Source: Chryseomicrobium aureum (GTDB lineage Bacteria > Bacillota > Bacilli > Bacillales_A > Planococcaceae). Taken from it: DNA of 64,000 nucleotides. Under the pieces are notes generated by a model, which was not told the origin of the DNA, ran no database searches, and saw nothing but the letters and a program-made list of their open reading frames with translations. The position numbers and the translations under genes are program-made. The stretch lies in the NCBI RefSeq assembly GCF_016909155.1, contig NZ_JAFBFG010000009.1, positions 1 to 64,000 of the forward strand, read 5' to 3'. This document shows positions 37,826 through 45,201 of the stretch, piece after piece (positions within the stretch are counted from its first letter, which is position 1; every line of letters begins with the position of its first letter).

Positions 37826-38341
37826 ATTAGCAAAGACATGTATGTAAACGAAGGCATCCGTGCAAGAGAAATTCGTGTAATTGACCAAAATGGTGATCAG
37901 CTTGGACTCAAAACACGTAACGAAGCACTCGAGATTGCTGCTCGCGTTAACTTAGACCTTGTCCTTGTGGCCCCTCAAGCCAAGCCACCTGTTGCTCGTA
38001 TTATGGATTATGGTAAATTCAAATTCGAACAGCAGAAAAAAGATCGCGAGATTCGTAAAAATCAAAAAATCGTTGTATTGAAAGAGGTTCGTTTGAGCCC
38101 GACGATTGACGAACATGATTTCCAAACGAAACTTCGTAATGCCATTAAGTTCCTTGAAAAAGGGGACAAAGTGAAAGCATCGATCCGATTCAAAGGCCGT
38201 GCGATTACGCATAAAGAGATTGGACAACGTGTCCTTGATCGTTTTGCAGAAGCATGTGCAGAGGTTTCTACTGTAGAGCAGAAACCGAAAATGGACGGAC
38301 GCAGCATGTTCTTGGTTTTAGCGCCAAAGAACGAGAAATAA
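37826..38341 (+). CDS. infC: translation initiation factor IF-3 (AUU start)
   Basis: 171-residue factor that binds the 30S subunit and enforces correct start codons. The N-domain ([19 protein letters not shown], then [17 protein letters not shown]), linker and C-domain ([14 protein letters not shown]) are intact. The expected N-terminus [14 protein letters not shown] begins at ATT 37826, with GGAGGTG 7 nt upstream. An ATG at 37838 lacks correct spacing. AUU initiation is the classic IF3 self-control device. It is first in the infC-rpmI-rplT operon. Confidence 0.92.
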   Translation: MSKDMYVNEGIRAREIRVIDQNGDQLGLKTRNEALEIAARVNLDLVLVAPQAKPPVARIMDYGKFKFEQQKKDREIRKNQKIVVLKEVRLSPTIDEHDFQTKLRNAIKFLEKGDKVKASIRFKGRAITHKEIGQRVLDRFAEACAEVSTVEQKPKMDGRSMFLVLAPKNEK

Positions 38342-38372
38342 GCATTTAGAAATTGTTTAGGAGGAATTCGAC

Positions 38373-38573
38373 ATGCCGAAAATGAAAACTCACCGTGGAG
38401 CAGCTAAGCGCTTCAAAAAGACGGGTACTGGTAAACTTAAGCACGACCGTGCATATGGTAGCCACTTATTTGGAAACAAATCTACAAAAGCGAAACGTAA
38501 ACTTCGCAAGCTTAAAGTAGTTTCTTCAGGCGACTACAAGCGCATCCGCACACTATTAACGTACATGAAGTAA
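38373..38573 (+). CDS. rpmI: 50S ribosomal protein L35
   Basis: 66-residue basic protein of the large ribosomal subunit. [20 protein letters not shown] is the conserved L35 start, with [16 protein letters not shown] following. AGGAGGAATTCGAC precedes ATG 38373. It lies between infC and rplT as in all Bacilli. Confidence 0.97.
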   Translation: MPKMKTHRGAAKRFKKTGTGKLKHDRAYGSHLFGNKSTKAKRKLRKLKVVSSGDYKRIRTLLTYMK

Positions 38574-38609
38574 TTCGACTATAAATGAAATAGCAGGAGG
38601 TTGTTTAAT

Positions 38610-38969
38610 ATGCCACGTGTAAAAGGTGGAACAGTAACGCGTCAGCGTCGTAAAAAAGTCATTAAATTAGCTAAAGGATACTACGGTTCAAAACACACAC
38701 TTTATAAAGTTGCTAACCAAGCAGTTATGAAGTCTGGTATGTACGCATACCGTGACCGTCGTCAAAAGAAACGTGATTTCCGTAAATTATGGATCACACG
38801 TATCAACGCGGCAGCACGTTTGAATGGTCTTTCTTACAGCCGTTTAATGTTCGGTCTTAAATTAGCAGGTATCGAAGTTAACCGTAAAATGTTAGCTGAC
38901 CTAGCTGTAACGGATGCTGCTGCATTCACTCAGTTAGCAGATGCTGCTAAAAAAGCAATGGACAAATAA
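38610..38969 (+). CDS. rplT: 50S ribosomal protein L20
   Basis: 119-residue rRNA-binding assembly protein and the likely feedback repressor of its own operon through the leader at 37.6 kb. The start [16 protein letters not shown] at ATG 38610 follows AGGAGGTTGTTTAAT; the frame upstream is not conserved. [20 protein letters not shown] is the conserved C-domain RNA-binding segment. Confidence 0.97.
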   Translation: MPRVKGGTVTRQRRKKVIKLAKGYYGSKHTLYKVANQAVMKSGMYAYRDRRQKKRDFRKLWITRINAAARLNGLSYSRLMFGLKLAGIEVNRKMLADLAVTDAAAFTQLADAAKKAMDK

Positions 38970-38981
38970 GTTCAAGCTATG

Positions 38982-39016
38982 AGCTCTCTTTCCTTTATGG
39001 AAGGGGAGCTTTTTTG
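38982..39016 (+). terminator. terminator of infC-rpmI-rplT
   Basis: A 12-bp stem (38982-38993 with 38999-39010, two G-T pairs) and a T-run. Confidence 0.9.
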
Positions 39017-39035
39017 TTTAGCATTTTATTTAATA

Positions 39036-39175
39036 GCGCAAGTTGTGCTCCATTCCGGGGCTGCTTTCCGAGGGCGCATCGTGAGTCTCCTCGGCGGAAG
39101 AATACGCCTGTGGGGTCTCACGTTCCGCTTTTAATCCCTCCGGAGTCAGCCCCTCCATTGCGCACAACTTGCTCT
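39036..39175. repeat. long palindromic intergenic element
   Basis: Nested inverted arms are GCAAGTTGTGC/GCACAACTTGC (39038-39048, 39162-39172), GGGGCTG/CAGCCCC (39057-39063, 39147-39153) and GTGAG/CTCAC near 39081 and 39117. The GC-rich interior with GCTTTCCGAGGGCGC, TCCTCGGCGGAAG and GGGGTCTCACGTTCCGC resembles a palindromic repeat that I know to be scattered between genes in many Bacillales. No coding content. Mobility or function is unknown. Confidence 0.7.
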
Positions 39176-39267
39176 TGGGGAAAACTAGTTACGAATCAAC
39201 TCGTAACTTTGTTTTGTTCCTCCGGTAATTTTCCTATACACTAAGTAAAGAAAGGGGGCGTCTAAAC

Positions 39268-39528
39268 ATGGAATACATGTGGATCATCGTCGTTGGGATG
39301 TCGATCGCTGCACTATTCACAATGCGCCATGACAAACGACAAGCACAAAAAGGAGGGCAGCGTATTCCTGAAAAAACACTGTGGTTGCTCGCAATTCTTG
39401 GAGGAGGACCAGGTGCTTACGCGGGGATGCAAATGTTTCGTCATAAGACCAAACATACATCTTTCCGAATCGGATTTTTAATGCTTGCCGTAGCACAACT
39501 GTTTCTACTTGTATATCTCTACAATTAA
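39268..39528 (+). CDS. ysdA: DUF1294 family membrane protein
   Basis: 86-residue protein of the YsdA/DUF1294 family. TM segments lie at about residues 1-18 and 62-85, with a conserved loop GGQRIPEKTLWLLAILGGGPGAY (about 31-53), whose end is also hydrophobic. Function is unknown. AAAGGGGGCGTCTAAAC precedes ATG 39268. The rplT-ysdA-ysdB order matches B. subtilis. Confidence 0.85.
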   Translation: MEYMWIIVVGMSIAALFTMRHDKRQAQKGGQRIPEKTLWLLAILGGGPGAYAGMQMFRHKTKHTSFRIGFLMLAVAQLFLLVYLYN

Positions 39529-39530
39529 AA

Positions 39531-39550
39531 AAAGCCCGTTTACACGGACT
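39531..39550 (-). terminator. terminator of ysdB
   Basis: On the minus strand, AGTCCGT/ACGGGCT with a GTAA-type loop is followed by a run of T. It overlaps the end of the ysdB frame. Confidence 0.65.
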
Positions 39551-39929
39551 CTCGGTAACCTTTCATCAACTGTTCGATTGGGTTCTTCCAGCTGATTACG
39601 GCATTTGGATAGCTAAGCTGAATCTCTTTTTCAAGGAATAAAAAATCTTCACGCGTCATTCCTTGCAGTTTTGTAGCGTCATGTGCCCAGACAAAAATGG
39701 AGACGACGTCGAATGCGTCTTCTGTTGTGCCGAGGTATTTTTCACCTTCAAATAACGCACCTTGGTACGCGATCAAAAAGTTTTTTCGCGCATTTTTACT
39801 GTCGTCATAAAAATAGTAGGACTCCTGTTGCACCGCTTCATCCAATTTTCGTTTTGGATCGAGTAAATATCGCATGACTTTATACAATGCGTAGGCGACA
39901 ACAACTATCAGTACGAGCCGAAATATCAT
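39540..39929 (-). CDS. ysdB: YsdB-like membrane-anchored protein
   Basis: 129-residue protein with one N-terminal TM helix (MIFRLVLIVVVAYALYKVM) and a cytoplasmic domain rich in Tyr and acidic residues. B. subtilis YsdB (130 residues) is linked to activation of the SigW stress pathway; the mechanism is not settled. ATG at 39927-39929 follows AAAGGGAGTGGTGTC; an in-frame extension of 16 codons lacks a ribosome site. It is convergent with ysdA. Confidence 0.8.
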   Translation of the reverse strand: MIFRLVLIVVVAYALYKVMRYLLDPKRKLDEAVQQESYYFYDDSKNARKNFLIAYQGALFEGEKYLGTTEDAFDVVSIFVWAHDATKLQGMTREDFLFLEKEIQLSYPNAVISWKNPIEQLMKGYRESV

Positions 39930-40020
39930 GACACCACTCCCTTTATACATAACCATTCCATTATCTATACGAACCAAAATTGATTTGGTTTCAAACTATT
40001 TGAAAAAGGTGTGAAAAACT

Positions 40021-40509
40021 TTGAATCTCCAATCTTTAGTGAAGATGCAACGAGAATTAGATAGCTATATTGAACAAAAACGTGGTATTGAAGAAGATGT
40101 TTTTGACCGAAAAGTGATTGCTCTATTAGTAGAACTTGGAGAACTGGCCAACGAAACGAGAAGTTTCAAGTTTTGGAGTGATAAGGGGCCTTCTGAAAAA
40201 GCGATTATTCTCGAAGAATATGTGGATTCGATTCACTTCCTGCTCTCGATAGGAATTGAAAAGTCACTTGCCGATGAGCTCATTGAATGGCCAATCGGAG
40301 CAGAATATATGGATGTAAATGAAGCATTTCTAGCGACTTACAAAGGAATTTCGAATTTCCAACAAGTGCCGTCTGCAAAAAACTATACCTCAATATGGGA
40401 AGGCTATGCAGAAATTGCACGACTTCTTGGGTTCACAACGGATGAAGTAGTCGAGGCGTACCACGCCAAAAATGAAGTAAATTATACTAGACAACAGACA
40501 GGATACTAA
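40021..40509 (+). CDS. dimeric dUTP diphosphatase (dUTPase_2 / MazG-like)
   Basis: 162-residue all-helical NTP pyrophosphohydrolase likely converting dUTP to dUMP, keeping uracil out of DNA. The acidic metal-binding motifs LVELGELANETRSFKFW and ILEEYVDSIHFLLSIG match the ExxE and ExxD helices of dimeric dUTPases. TTG 40021 is the start, with AAAAGGTG upstream; no ATG fits. It is divergent from ysdB. This gene is not at this place in B. subtilis. Confidence 0.87.
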   Translation: MNLQSLVKMQRELDSYIEQKRGIEEDVFDRKVIALLVELGELANETRSFKFWSDKGPSEKAIILEEYVDSIHFLLSIGIEKSLADELIEWPIGAEYMDVNEAFLATYKGISNFQQVPSAKNYTSIWEGYAEIARLLGFTTDEVVEAYHAKNEVNYTRQQTGY

Positions 40510-40575
40510 CTTGTTGTTTACATTCTATTCAGTCTTTTCGTATAATGGGAATAGATTGTTTAGGAGGTCGAAATA

Positions 40576-41667
40576 ATGACGAAGCTAGATGAAACATTGA
40601 CAATGCTAAAAGATTTAACAGATGCACGCGGAATTCCAGGCAATGAGCGTGAAGCACGAGAGGTTATGGAAAAGTACATCACGCCATTTGCTGATGAAAT
40701 TTCATATGACAATTTAGGTAGCTTGATTGCGAAAAAAACTGGTTCTACAGAAGATGGACCGAAAATCATGGTCGCAGGTCACTTAGATGAAGTTGGCTTT
40801 ATGGTATCTCGTATCGACGACAAAGGATTCTTATTTTTCCAACCAGTAGGTGGATGGTGGAATCAAGTCATGCTTGCTCAGCGTGTGACGATTGTTACGC
40901 GTAAAAAAGGGGACATTACTGGGGTCATCGGATCAAAACCGCCTCACATCTTATCACCAGAAGCTCGTAAAAAGCCAGTAGATATCAAAGATATGTTTAT
41001 TGATATCGGTGCCTCTTCTAAAGAGGAAGCAATGTCTTGGGGTGTATTACCAGGAGACATGATTGTACCTTATTTCGAATTCCACGTGATGAACAATGAG
41101 AAATTGCTTCTTGCAAAAGCATGGGATAACCGTATCGGCTGTGCCATTGCGATTGATGTTTTAAAAGGCCTTCAAGATCAACAACATCCAAACACGGTCT
41201 ACGGTGTTGGAACAGTGCAAGAAGAAGTGGGTCTACGTGGTGCGAAAACTGCAGCTATGAAAGTGCAACCAGATATCGCATTCGCAGTTGACGTCGGTAT
41301 CGCAGGTGACACACCTGGTGTTACACCAAAAGAATCAACGTCAAAAATGGGAGAAGGTCCTCAGATCGTCCTGTTCGACGCTTCTATGGTCTCTCACAAA
41401 GGATTGCGTGACCTAGTTGTTGACACAGCAGATGAAGCAGGTATCCCGTACCAGTTCGAAACAATTGCTGGAGGCGGTACAGATGCAGGTGCAATTCATT
41501 TGACGATGAATGGAGTACCAGCAGTTGCAATCGGTGTTGCGACACGTTACATTCACTCGCATGCAGGTATTTTGCATCGTGACGATTACGAAAATGCTGT
41601 GAAATTGATTGTTGAAGTCATTAAAAAATTGGATAAAGATACGGTTGAGACATTGAAGTTCAACTAA
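40576..41667 (+). CDS. ysdC: M42 family metallopeptidase (glutamyl aminopeptidase type)
   Basis: 363-residue cytosolic aminopeptidase that usually forms tetrahedral dodecamers. Metal ligands and catalytic residues are seen in [41 protein letters not shown] and [22 protein letters not shown] precedes ATG 40576. Strong similarity to YsdC is expected from position after ysdAB. Confidence 0.95.
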   Translation: MTKLDETLTMLKDLTDARGIPGNEREAREVMEKYITPFADEISYDNLGSLIAKKTGSTEDGPKIMVAGHLDEVGFMVSRIDDKGFLFFQPVGGWWNQVMLAQRVTIVTRKKGDITGVIGSKPPHILSPEARKKPVDIKDMFIDIGASSKEEAMSWGVLPGDMIVPYFEFHVMNNEKLLLAKAWDNRIGCAIAIDVLKGLQDQQHPNTVYGVGTVQEEVGLRGAKTAAMKVQPDIAFAVDVGIAGDTPGVTPKESTSKMGEGPQIVLFDASMVSHKGLRDLVVDTADEAGIPYQFETIAGGGTDAGAIHLTMNGVPAVAIGVATRYIHSHAGILHRDDYENAVKLIVEVIKKLDKDTVETLKFN

Positions 41668-41675
41668 TAGAAGTT

Positions 41676-41740
41676 TAACCCCTGGGTTACACGAAAGCGA
41701 GTTCGCTCCCTTTTGTGATAACTGCAGGGGTTATTTTATT
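41676..41740 (+). terminator. branched terminator after ysdC
   Basis: Outer stem TAACCCCTG/CAGGGGTTA (41676-41684 with 41725-41733) encloses a second hairpin CACGAAA/TTTTGTG. A T-rich tail follows. Confidence 0.75.
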
Positions 41741-41747
41741 TCATGCA

Positions 41748-41803
41748 TTGACATACACTGTTATGTATATTTATAATATAAAGTACATGAATATACATTT
41801 TAG
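41748..41803 (+). promoter_or_regulatory. argF promoter with ARG box
   Basis: TTGACA (41748-41753), an 18-nt spacer and TATAAT (41772-41777) form the promoter. CATGAATATACATTTTAG (41786-41803) matches 14 of 18 positions of the ArgR/AhrC operator CATGAATAAAAATTCAAG at the transcription start. Arginine repression is inferred. Confidence 0.72.
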
Positions 41804-41817
41804 GGAGATGAGGCAAT

Positions 41818-42780
41818 ATGAAGTTGTTAGAATGGGTGAACATTAAACCTATAGAGAGTTTGAAAGGGAAGGATCTGTTGACACTTTTTGATTACTCAAC
41901 TGAAGAAGTAAAAGAACTTCTTGAACTAGCAATAAATCTGAAGTTTTTAACAAAAGAAGAAAAATGCCCTCCACTTCTTGCAGGGAAGACACTTGGAATG
42001 ATTTTTGAGAAGCATTCGACACGCACGCGTATTTCATTTGAAGTAGGCATGCAACAGTTAGGAGGGCATGGTATGTTTATGCATTCTCGGGATTTACAAA
42101 TCGGACGCGGAGAGAGCATTCCAGATACTGCGAAAGTATTATCCGGTTACTTAGACGGTATTATGATTCGTGCAAATTCCCACGAGATGGTAGAAGAACT
42201 TGCAGAGCATGCGTCGATTCCAGTAATCAATGGGTTGACTGATTTGTTTCACCCGTGCCAAGCACTTGCCGATCTTCTCACTCTTCAAGAAGTTAAAGGA
42301 GGACTTGCAGGGAAAAAACTTGCGTATATCGGAGATGGCAACAATGTCGCGCACTCTTTAGCCATTGCCGCAGCGCACATGGGGATGCATATTCATATCG
42401 CATCTCCGAAAGGGTATGAACCTGTTGAGTGGATCAGTGAAAAGATCTCAAAACTTGCCATTACCAATGGAGGGTCATACGCAGTGACAAGCAATCCTGT
42501 GGAAGCTGTGAAATCTGCCGACTGTATCTACACAGATGTGTGGACATCGATGGGACAGGAACAAGAAGCGGAAGCACGACTTGCAGCATTTGAACAATTC
42601 CAAGTAAATGATCACTTAGTTGCGCATGCAAAGTCGGATTATGTATTTTTACACTGTCTTCCTGCGCACCGCGAAGAAGAAGTGACAGCGAGTGTGATAG
42701 ATGGACCGAATTCTTATGTATTCCAACAAGCTGAAAATCGTTTACATGCACAAAAGGCAGTACTAGCCTCACTCTTATAA
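41818..42780 (+). CDS. argF: ornithine carbamoyltransferase
   Basis: 320-residue enzyme making citrulline from ornithine and carbamoyl phosphate. The carbamoyl phosphate site is [11 protein letters not shown], with [11 protein letters not shown], the ornithine segment DVWTSMGQE and [27 protein letters not shown] precedes ATG 41818. It stands alone with no arc or arg genes beside it; the ARG box and lack of arcA argue for the anabolic type. Confidence 0.95.
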   Translation: MKLLEWVNIKPIESLKGKDLLTLFDYSTEEVKELLELAINLKFLTKEEKCPPLLAGKTLGMIFEKHSTRTRISFEVGMQQLGGHGMFMHSRDLQIGRGESIPDTAKVLSGYLDGIMIRANSHEMVEELAEHASIPVINGLTDLFHPCQALADLLTLQEVKGGLAGKKLAYIGDGNNVAHSLAIAAAHMGMHIHIASPKGYEPVEWISEKISKLAITNGGSYAVTSNPVEAVKSADCIYTDVWTSMGQEQEAEARLAAFEQFQVNDHLVAHAKSDYVFLHCLPAHREEEVTASVIDGPNSYVFQQAENRLHAQKAVLASLL

Positions 42781-42843
42781 TTTCTAAAACGGCAGGTGTC
42801 CGCTATAGAACATTCGTGCCAGAGGGCATAAAAATAAGTACAT

Positions 42844-42876
42844 AAAAATGGCCCGGGAGACGCTGGACCATTTTTT
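42844..42876. terminator. terminator between argF and the sspI-like gene
   Basis: Stem AAAAATGGCCC/GGACCATTTTT (42844-42854 with 42865-42875, one G-T pair) has A and T runs on both sides, so it can serve both converging genes. Confidence 0.82.
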
Positions 42877-42988
42877 AATGGATTGTTTTTTCAAGCAATT
42901 TAACAGCATCCTCGATCATCGAGTAGATGTCTTCGGAAGTGGAACCTGCGACACTTGAAGAGATTGATTCGCGAATTTGAAAAGCCAT
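42875..42988 (-). CDS. sspI: truncated small acid-soluble spore protein I
   Basis: 37-residue frame, too short for routine calling. FQIRESISSSVAGSTSEDI and then SMIEDAV align with the SspI pattern (NLRHAVIANVTGNNQEQLE..IVDAI) at conserved R, V, G, E, I, D and A. It stops just where the conserved LPGLGVLFE part of the usual about 70-residue protein should begin. The position next to ysgA-pheST is that of B. subtilis sspI. A strong GGAGGG lies 8 nt before the ATG, and a forespore-type promoter lies upstream. Probably a relic of a spore gene. Confidence 0.6.
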   Translation of the reverse strand: MAFQIRESISSSVAGSTSEDIYSMIEDAVKLLEKTIH

Positions 42989-43012
42989 TTCATCATCCCT
43001 CCGTTTCCTGTA

Positions 43013-43042
43013 TAGTATGTTTTCTGATAGTCTTTTTTATAC
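43013..43042 (-). promoter_or_regulatory. candidate SigG/SigF promoter of the sspI-like gene
   Basis: On the minus strand GTATA (43042-43038), an 18-nt spacer and CATACTA (43019-43013) match the forespore consensus GHATR-N18-CATNNTA. The first ATG of the truncated sspI is 25 nt below. Confidence 0.55.
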
Positions 43043-43083
43043 AAAAAGGTATGATACACTGAAAGAAAAAATAGGAGGCTTTT

Positions 43084-43848
43084 ATGAAGCGCATCGAATC
43101 AAAAAGCAATGCACTCGTCAAGCATTGGAAGAAGCTTGTAACTGTTCGCAAAGAACGTGAAAAAACAAAAGAATTTCTTGTAGAAGGTCATCATTTAGTA
43201 GAAGAAGCACTCAAGGTGTCTGGTATGGTCAAACACATTATGATTGGCGACCATGCTACTCTCGATCATAAATGGCAGACCGAGGACATTCAACTGCTTG
43301 AAATCAGTCCAGAAGTTGTCCAGGAACTAGCAGATACGGAACATACACAAGGGATTTTCGCACATTGCCAACAACCTGCATATAAGCTCGCACTCAGCGC
43401 ATGGTCTCGTGTATTGCTGATTGACGCTGTGCAAGACCCAGGAAATGTCGGAACTATGATCCGTACGGCAGATGCAGCAGGAGTGGATGCTGTGATTTTA
43501 GGCAAAGGAAGTGCAGATGCATTTAATCCGAAAACCCTGCGTTCAGCACAAGGCTCAACATTCCATTTACCTGTTCTGAAAGCGGACCTCGAAGACTGGA
43601 TCGCCAATTTAGCAGATGAAGGATTTGTCTTGATTGGAACTGCTCTAGAAGGTGCCAAGAATTATAAAGATGTCGAACCTTCTGACAAAATGGCGTTCAT
43701 CTTAGGAAATGAAGGAGCAGGCGTGCAAGCGAACCTTTTAGAACAAGTGGATGCACGCGTGAAAATTCCGATTTATGGACAGGCAGAGTCGTTGAATGTA
43801 GCCATTGCCTCTGCCATCGTACTCTATCACTTCGCTGAAAAAGCTTGA
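43084..43848 (+). CDS. ysgA: SpoU/TrmH-family RNA 2'-O-methyltransferase
   Basis: 254-residue SPOUT methyltransferase likely acting on rRNA or tRNA ribose. An N-terminal substrate-binding domain (NALVKHWKKLVTVRKERE, then EFLVEGHHLVEEA) is followed by the catalytic knot with DAVQDPGNVGTMIRTADAAG, ILGNEGAGVQ and the C-terminal IPIYGQAESLNVAIASAI. AGGAGGCTTTT precedes ATG 43084. The exact target nucleotide is unknown. It lies upstream of pheST as in B. subtilis. Confidence 0.92.
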   Translation: MKRIESKSNALVKHWKKLVTVRKEREKTKEFLVEGHHLVEEALKVSGMVKHIMIGDHATLDHKWQTEDIQLLEISPEVVQELADTEHTQGIFAHCQQPAYKLALSAWSRVLLIDAVQDPGNVGTMIRTADAAGVDAVILGKGSADAFNPKTLRSAQGSTFHLPVLKADLEDWIANLADEGFVLIGTALEGAKNYKDVEPSDKMAFILGNEGAGVQANLLEQVDARVKIPIYGQAESLNVAIASAIVLYHFAEKA

Positions 43849-44126
43849 TATTCCTAGAACTGACTCGTATAATGAGTATGAAAATACAACAGCAATGACC
43901 GGGAAAAGTATAAGAAGAGCACAATGGCTCAGGGAGAATGTGGCTAGACTGAAACCACTTCCCATTGTCTTCTTAGAAGTTCACCCCAGGTAGCTGCCAC
44001 TTGGACCAGAAATGTAAAGGTGGCCGGTTCCGAGCCGTTATTCGTTTGAGTGATGATGCTTTGAGCATGATAACTAGGGTGGTACCGCGATGATAACTCG
44101 TCCCTTTTTGGGGCGAGTTTTTTGTT
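43845..44126 (+). promoter_or_regulatory. pheST promoter and T-box riboswitch (Phe)
   Basis: TTGATA (43845-43850), a 17-nt spacer and TATAAT (43868-43873) form the promoter. The specifier TTC (Phe, 43980-43982) is followed by A. The T-box sequence AGGGTGGTACCGCG is at 44076-44089. The terminator is stem 44095-44104 with 44110-44119 plus six T. Uncharged tRNA-Phe should relieve termination. Confidence 0.93.
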
Positions 44127-44151
44127 TTGTCAAAATAAGGAGGAATCGACA

Positions 44152-45189
44152 ATGGAAGCACAACTTTCCGCGTTAAAACAAGAAGTTCTTGAAAAAATCC
44201 AAGCCGCTTCAACAGTCAAAGAATTACAAGACGTCCGTGTAGCTTATCTCGGAAAAAAAGGGCCTATCACGGATCTATTAAAAGGCATGGGGAAACTTCC
44301 TGCTGAAGAACGACCGAAGATGGGGGCGCTTGTTAATGAGATGCGCCAAGAAGTCACGGCTGTTTTAGATGCACGTATGACAGAACTTGAAGCGGCTGCA
44401 GTGGAAGCGCAACTTGCGAATGAGACAATCGACGTCACGTTACCAGGTCGTCCTGTACAAATCGGGAATCACCATCCATTAACAAAAGTCATCGAAGAAA
44501 TTGAAGACTTGTTCATCGGTATGGGCTATGAAATCGCAGAAGGACCAGAAGTAGAGAAAGACTACTATAACTTTGAAGCACTGAACCTTCCAAAAGGTCA
44601 CCCAGCACGTGATATGCAAGACTCGTTCTATATTTCAGAAGAGCTTTTATTACGTACACATACGTCACCCGTGCAAGCACGTACGATGGAAAAGAAAAAA
44701 GGGGAGCCGATTCGCATCATCTGTCCAGGTAAGGTATTCCGACGTGACAACGATGACGCAACACACTCACACCAGTTCATGCAGATTGAAGGACTTGTCA
44801 TTGGCGAAAATATTCGCATGACGGACTTAAAAGGAACACTCGACTTACTCGGCAAGAAAATGTTCGGCTCAAACCGTGAAATTCGTCTACGCCCAAGCTT
44901 CTTCCCGTTCACAGAGCCATCCGTTGAAATGGATATCTCGTGTTTCAAATGTGGCGGTTCAGGATGTTCTGTATGTAAGCGCACTGGCTGGATTGAGATT
45001 TTAGGGGCCGGAATGGTACACCCGAATGTTTTAGAGATGGCAGGATACGACCCGGAGAAAGTATCGGGATTTGCATTCGGAATCGGAGCAGAGCGTATTG
45101 CGATGCTGAAATACGGAGTCGAAGATATTCGTCACTTCTATACAAACGATATGCGGTTCATTCAACAGTTTGAACGCACGGAAGGGTAA
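44152..45189 (+). CDS. pheS: phenylalanyl-tRNA synthetase alpha subunit
   Basis: 345-residue catalytic subunit of the class II alpha2-beta2 enzyme. N-terminal coiled coil (about residues 1-85); motif 1 near [20 protein letters not shown], motif 2 [20 protein letters not shown] and motif 3 [17 protein letters not shown] four-cysteine cluster [16 protein letters not shown] is present. ATG 44152 after AAGGAGGAATCGACA is the start; a longer frame enters the terminator. It is coupled to pheT. Confidence 0.96.
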   Translation: MEAQLSALKQEVLEKIQAASTVKELQDVRVAYLGKKGPITDLLKGMGKLPAEERPKMGALVNEMRQEVTAVLDARMTELEAAAVEAQLANETIDVTLPGRPVQIGNHHPLTKVIEEIEDLFIGMGYEIAEGPEVEKDYYNFEALNLPKGHPARDMQDSFYISEELLLRTHTSPVQARTMEKKKGEPIRIICPGKVFRRDNDDATHSHQFMQIEGLVIGENIRMTDLKGTLDLLGKKMFGSNREIRLRPSFFPFTEPSVEMDISCFKCGGSGCSVCKRTGWIEILGAGMVHPNVLEMAGYDPEKVSGFAFGIGAERIAMLKYGVEDIRHFYTNDMRFIQQFERTEG

Positions 45190-45201
45190 GGTGGAAAGCA
45201 T

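Noticed and set aside
39014-39244. 76-codon frame after rplT
   Set aside because: It runs through the palindromic repeat and lacks a ribosome site; composition is that of the repeat.
42800-42874. Continuation of sspI beyond its stop (frame reads KMVQRLPGHFYVL)
   Set aside because: The LPG resemblance to SspI falls in the bidirectional terminator hairpin and is probably chance.
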